From Bacteroidia bacterium (lineage in GTDB: Bacteria; Bacteroidota; Bacteroidia; B-17B0; Aurantibacillaceae): a stretch of DNA of 48,004 nucleotides. The notes beneath the pieces are model-generated. The model worked only from the letters and a program-made list of their open reading frames with translations, was not told the origin of the DNA and searched no databases. The position numbers and the translations under genes were made by a program. Within the stretch, counting starts at the first letter, position 1, and each line of letters begins with the position of its first letter. The stretch is from the NCBI GenBank assembly GCA_014378485.1, contig JACMNO010000029.1, positions 1 through 48,004 on the forward strand, given 5' to 3'. Of the stretch, positions 44,406 through 48,004 are shown in pieces.

Positions 44406-44870
44406 TTATTTTAATTCTTTTAAGCGTATAATAAATTTATTTCTTGGTGGCCTACTTTTGCTTTTTTCCAAAAGATTAAATATCATTTGCAGGGTTTTCG
44501 TTAAATCAATAAAGTCACATTTTTGTAAAAAGTAATGAGCGCCATTTTGGTACAGCACATCCGCTACTTCTTCTCTAAGAGAGGTTGAGTAAATGATAAC
44601 AGCCATGTCCTTGAATTTTGCATTCGTTTTTATCTCCACAAGGCATTCATTTCCATTTTTTCTGGGCATGTTTAAATCAAGGAAAAGAACGCAGGGAAGT
44701 TTTTCTGAGTTTTCAGAAAGGTATTCCATCAGGCGCTCTCCATTGGGAACTGTGGCAAGTTTAGTGTGGATCGTAATGTCAGCCAATGCTTTTTTAAAAA
44801 AGAAACGATCATCCTTATCGTCATCGGCTAAAAGTACATTAAAGGGCATGTGAGTTTCTTTATTACTCAT
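44406..44870 (-). CDS. single-domain response regulator
   Basis: 154 residues, CheY-like (Rcp1 type). Acidic pocket LADDDKDD (15-21), phospho-acceptor D65 in LFLDLNMPRKNG, a Ser at the usual Thr position (YSTS) and Lys in FLQKCDF. No output domain. ATG at 44870 gives seven extra residues; Met8 is an alternative start. Co-transcribed with, and likely paired to, the CheB-CheR kinase 12 bp downstream. Confidence 0.92.
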   Translation of the reverse strand: MSNKETHMPFNVLLADDDKDDRFFFKKALADITIHTKLATVPNGERLMEYLSENSEKLPCVLFLDLNMPRKNGNECLVEIKTNAKFKDMAVIIYSTSLREEVADVLYQNGAHYFLQKCDFIDLTKTLQMIFNLLEKSKSRPPRNKFIIRLKELK

Positions 44871-44976
44871 TGGATTATATGTTAATTGTGAACAGCCTAA
44901 AAAAGTAAATATAGTGAACGAAAAGCAATAACACGACTAAAAGTAAAACTAATTGCATATATATACGTAAAAAACA

Positions 44977-44991
44977 GTTGTAATTTACAAC
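44977..44991. promoter_or_regulatory. 15-bp palindrome
   Basis: GTTGTAATTTACAAC is a perfect palindrome around a central T, in the divergent region between the response regulator and lhgO. Possible operator for either gene. Confidence 0.35.
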
Positions 44992-45102
44992 CGAGAAAAA
45001 TGCAAACTATGTTTTCTTCTGATGATTCTATAACGATATGATTATAACCTGGTTCAGGATTTATCACTGTACAAGTCATGTTATTAAACCATAATAATTT
45101 GT

Positions 45103-45110
45103 ATTTTTGA
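45103..45110 (+). promoter_or_regulatory. lhgO promoter -7 box
   Basis: TATTTTTG matches TAnnTTTG, 19 bp upstream of the ATG. Confidence 0.6.
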
Positions 45111-45129
45111 CAATTTACAATCATTACAA

Positions 45130-46353
45130 ATGAGCACTACAAATTACGATATTATTATAGTTGGTGGCGGAATCGTTGGATTATCAGCTGCCTATAAACT
45201 AACTATTCAAAATCCGGATAAAACTATATTGGTTCTTGAAAAAGAGAAAGAAGTTGCATTTCATCAAACCGGACATAACTCAGGGGTAATCCATTCTGGC
45301 ATTTATTACAAACCAGGCTCATACAAAGCCATCAATTGCGTTGCTGGCAGGCGAGAACTTTTGGAATTTGTAAAGGAACAAAATATCCCCCATGATATTT
45401 GCGGAAAGATTATTGTAGCAACAGACAAAAGCGAACTGGAGCACATGCACAAAGTGTTTAATAACGGTATTGCAAATGGTGTTGAAGGAATTGAATTGAT
45501 CGATACTAAACGCATTAAAGAAATTGAACCATATTGCCATGGCATTGCCGGAATTTGGGTGCCATGTACCGGAATTATTGATTATACAGATGTTGCAATA
45601 AAGTATGTAGAACTGATTCATGCAAAAAATAACGGCAGTAAAGTATTAACGGGACATGAAGTCACCGGCTTTAATAAGAAAGGCAATTCGACTGATGTCA
45701 TCACTGAGCATGGAACATTTAATTGCAAATATTTGATTTCCTGTGCCGGTTTACAGGCAGATCGAATCACGAAAAAAGATAAAGTCAAAACGGACGCTGC
45801 GATTGTTGGTTTCCGAGGAGATTATTATGATTTGACAGAGAAAGGTCGAAAGAAAGTAAAGAATTTAATTTACCCCGTTCCAAATCCTCAATTCCCGTTT
45901 TTGGGCGTTCACTTTACCCGAATGATCAAGGGTGGAGTAGAGTGCGGGCCTAACGCGGTGTTTGTATTCGACAGAGAAGGTTACAGCAAGACTGCATTTA
46001 GTTTTAAAGATACTTTGGCAGCGTTTGGTTTTATAGGCACCTGGAAATTTTTTGCCAAGCATTGGCGTTTTGGAATAGATGAATATCGGGGCGCATTCAG
46101 TAAAACTTATTTTTTAAACCGTTTACGAAAATTAATTCCTGACTTACAGATGGATGACATTGTACCAGCTGAACGTTGCGGGATCAGAGCCATGGCATTA
46201 GGGCCGGAAGGTGATATGCTGGATGATTTTAAAATTGAATACCAGGGCAATTCAATGCATGTAATTAATTCACCATCGCCGGCGGCAACAGCTTCACTCG
46301 CTTATGGTAATGAAATTGCCATGAAGGCAAAAGAATATTTTAAATTGAGTTAA
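45130..46353 (+). CDS. lhgO: L-2-hydroxyglutarate oxidase
   Basis: 407 residues, DAO-fold flavoprotein. The FAD-binding start is YDIIIVGGGIVGLSAAYKL (GxGxxG), followed by the LhgO/L2HGDH hallmark GHNSGVIHSGIYYKPGS and a C-terminal MHVINSPSPAATASLAYG. It oxidises L-2-hydroxyglutarate to 2-oxoglutarate, a metabolite-repair or lysine-degradation step, passing electrons to oxygen or the quinone pool. Own promoter, single gene, ending 29 bp before the convergent histidine kinase gene. Confidence 0.93.
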   Translation: MSTTNYDIIIVGGGIVGLSAAYKLTIQNPDKTILVLEKEKEVAFHQTGHNSGVIHSGIYYKPGSYKAINCVAGRRELLEFVKEQNIPHDICGKIIVATDKSELEHMHKVFNNGIANGVEGIELIDTKRIKEIEPYCHGIAGIWVPCTGIIDYTDVAIKYVELIHAKNNGSKVLTGHEVTGFNKKGNSTDVITEHGTFNCKYLISCAGLQADRITKKDKVKTDAAIVGFRGDYYDLTEKGRKKVKNLIYPVPNPQFPFLGVHFTRMIKGGVECGPNAVFVFDREGYSKTAFSFKDTLAAFGFIGTWKFFAKHWRFGIDEYRGAFSKTYFLNRLRKLIPDLQMDDIVPAERCGIRAMALGPEGDMLDDFKIEYQGNSMHVINSPSPAATASLAYGNEIAMKAKEYFKLS

Positions 46354-46382
46354 ACAAATTTTTGTAAACCAAAAAACTAAAT

Positions 46383-47579
46383 TTAAGCGCCCATATTAAA
46401 TTCTATTTTATCACCTTTTTCCATTTTATCCAAGGGCTTTTGCAATGGTAACGTGAAGTAAAATGATGACCCTTCACCTTCTACACTTTCTACCCAAATT
46501 TCGCCACTATTTTTTTCAAGAAATCCTTTTACTAAAAGTAATCCAATGCCGGCACCTTTATTTTCTTTTCTTGCTTTGGAGAGAGAACTAATTTGCGGGG
46601 TAAAGAGTTTATCTTGTATTTCTTTAGACATGCCAATGCCATTATCCTTTATCTGAACAACCATTCGGTCTTCTTTTACTTTTGCTGTAATTGCTATATC
46701 ACCATCCTTATTAGAATGTTTTATTGCGTTTGACACTATATTTTGAAGCACAGAAAGCAACATTTTTTCATCTGCGAATACGTTTACATTTTCTTCAATT
46801 TCGTGATGGAGATTGATAGTATTTAACGAAGCTGTTTCCTTTAAAGTCTCAAAAACTTTATTGACATATTTTGAAAGTTGAATTTTAGAAGGTGTAAAAA
46901 CATCTGATGCATATTTAATTCTTGCCCATTCAACCAGGTAGTCTAACATATTCAATTCATCTGTTGAAGCTTTGTGTAATTGCTCAAGTAGTTCTTTAAC
47001 TGCTTCAGGTTTCATTTTTTCAAAGTTTTCTTTTAGGTAGTTCGTGCCTTGTATTATCCCAGCCAGCGGACTCCTTAAATCATGAGAGAGAATTGCCAAA
47101 ATACTTTCTTTGTGAGTGTTAAGCTCTTCAAGTTCTTTTACATACTTTTTAATAGCTTCTTCAGTATTCCTTCTTTCTGTTAAATCCCGCAGAATCTTAA
47201 CATACCCTAATAATTCTCCCTCTAAACCTGTGAACGGAAAAACAAGCCCATAAGCATAGAATTGGCTGCCGTCTTTACACACATGCCACCTGTTATCAAC
47301 TGCACGTCCTTCTTTTATAGCGTTATCAATTTCAGTTTTCGGAACACCGTTTTTCTTATCTTCTTCCGTAAAAATAATATTAAATGGTTGTCCAACAGCT
47401 TCTTCTGTTGTATATCCAAATATTGTTTCTGATCCAGAACTCCAGCTATTAATATTAAATTCCTTATCAAGGGTAAATATTGAATAGTCCTGCAAGCTAT
47501 CAATTAACTGGCTGTAAAATTCAGCCGTTGGTACATACTGATTTTTAAGAACTTTCTCTTTAGGTTTTTCTTTTTTCAT
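46383..47579 (-). CDS. PAS-domain sensor histidine kinase
   Basis: 398 residues from the ATG at 47577-47579. The ORF extends to 47759, but the added 60 residues are low-complexity with no plausible domain, so the shorter start (MKKEKPKEKVLKNQYV) is preferred. One PAS/PAC domain (about 20-145) has NINSWSSGSETIFGYT and LGYVKILRDLTERR. HisKA has LSHDLRSPLAGI, and the HATPase domain NIVSNAIKHSN, DNGIGMS and GAGIGLLLV. Soluble. No partner regulator adjacent; its output is unknown. Confidence 0.9.
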   Translation of the reverse strand: MKKEKPKEKVLKNQYVPTAEFYSQLIDSLQDYSIFTLDKEFNINSWSSGSETIFGYTTEEAVGQPFNIIFTEEDKKNGVPKTEIDNAIKEGRAVDNRWHVCKDGSQFYAYGLVFPFTGLEGELLGYVKILRDLTERRNTEEAIKKYVKELEELNTHKESILAILSHDLRSPLAGIIQGTNYLKENFEKMKPEAVKELLEQLHKASTDELNMLDYLVEWARIKYASDVFTPSKIQLSKYVNKVFETLKETASLNTINLHHEIEENVNVFADEKMLLSVLQNIVSNAIKHSNKDGDIAITAKVKEDRMVVQIKDNGIGMSKEIQDKLFTPQISSLSKARKENKGAGIGLLLVKGFLEKNSGEIWVESVEGEGSSFYFTLPLQKPLDKMEKGDKIEFNMGA

Positions 47580-48004
47580 GATGAATTTGTTAGAAGCAAA
47601 GAATCTTCTTTTTAAACATTTGTTTTTGTTGAAGGTAATACTATCATAAAGCATTAGTATTGTAATATTCATTAGAAAATTTGAAAAAATAATACAAATG
47701 GGTTTATATAAACTCATCACGGTTTTCTTATAATAACACAATGAAAAATTAAAGAACATGTTTTAGTTGAGATAAAAAAAATTAAACACATAGAAACATA
47801 GGAAATACTTGTTAAAAGTATGAATATAGAAAACTATGTTTTATACAAAGGTCACTATATAGGGTTCACTCAAAACACTGAAATAGTAATAGATTCAACT
47901 ATTTTAAAGAGTTTACTTTCTTTTTTATGCAAGGCTTTTGCAGAAAATATTTGAAAAGGTTTGCATCATTTAGCAGCACATTTATCATACTTTAGTAATT
48001 GTGC
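47580..48004. other. gene-free window end
   Basis: AT-rich sequence upstream of the histidine kinase. No ORF, RNA or clear promoter is recognised; a gene may begin beyond the window edge. Confidence 0.4.

Noticed and set aside
47580..47759. 60-residue N-terminal extension of the last histidine kinase
   Set aside because: The extension is low in recognisable features and the internal ATG at 47579 gives a normal soluble PAS kinase.

Overview
The window is from a low-GC member of the Bacteroidota. The evidence is type IX secretion (T9SS) C-terminal sorting domains on three products, Bacteroidetes-type -7 promoter boxes (TAnnTTTG) in front of many genes, a DUF4290 gene directly before murA, a BT_3928-family protein, and a CcoI-type copper ATPase relic. 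Class or genus cannot be fixed from sequence alone. I see no rRNA, tRNA, CRISPR array or intact transposase.

Layout. 0-7.4 kb is accessory: a decapitated T9SS adhesin that stops exactly at a 26-bp direct repeat, a large secreted RCC1-repeat protein, a DUF6624 protein and a possible HEPN-like protein. A perfect 21-bp repeat brackets the intact genes of this block. 7.4-11.4 kb is housekeeping on the minus strand: PaaI-type thioesterase, VIT1/CCC1 transporter, PEP carboxykinase, a lipoprotein and SmpB. 11.4-20.5 kb is plus strand: GNAT, DUF4290, murA, a TlpA-like lipoprotein, three tandem thioredoxin-like/OmpA fusion proteins, grpE and dnaJ. 20.8-29.1 kb holds a tiny T9SS protein, gene relics, an MsbA-like ABC exporter and twin YfhO-family membrane proteins.

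29.2-35 kb is the most unusual stretch. It looks like a decaying oxygen/redox-response cluster. A CcoI/FixI-type P-type ATPase carries two in-frame TAA codons where the family has glutamate, and has lost its C-terminal membrane helices. It is divergent from a PAS histidine kinase and a receiver-Crp fusion regulator, both intact. These are followed by a small membrane protein and a small gene with an in-frame TGA where tryptophan is expected. CRP/FNR-like TGA-N6-TCA dyads sit in the two key intergenic regions. No cbb3 oxidase genes are present in the window.

35-40 kb has an XRE-S24 repressor with two operator-like dyads, an LRR-like gene flanked by two related hairpins, and a zinc-ribbon membrane protein. 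That protein shares a 47-bp upstream element (37/47 identical) with the BT_3928-like gene downstream. 40-48 kb has an FAH-family hydrolase, a giant CheB-CheR-PAS-histidine kinase hybrid with a partner receiver protein, L-2-hydroxyglutarate oxidase, and another PAS histidine kinase.

No clearly new defence or biosynthetic system is visible. The best leads are the eroding redox cluster, the thioredoxin-like/OmpA array, the shared 47-bp promoter element and the repeat-bounded accessory block.
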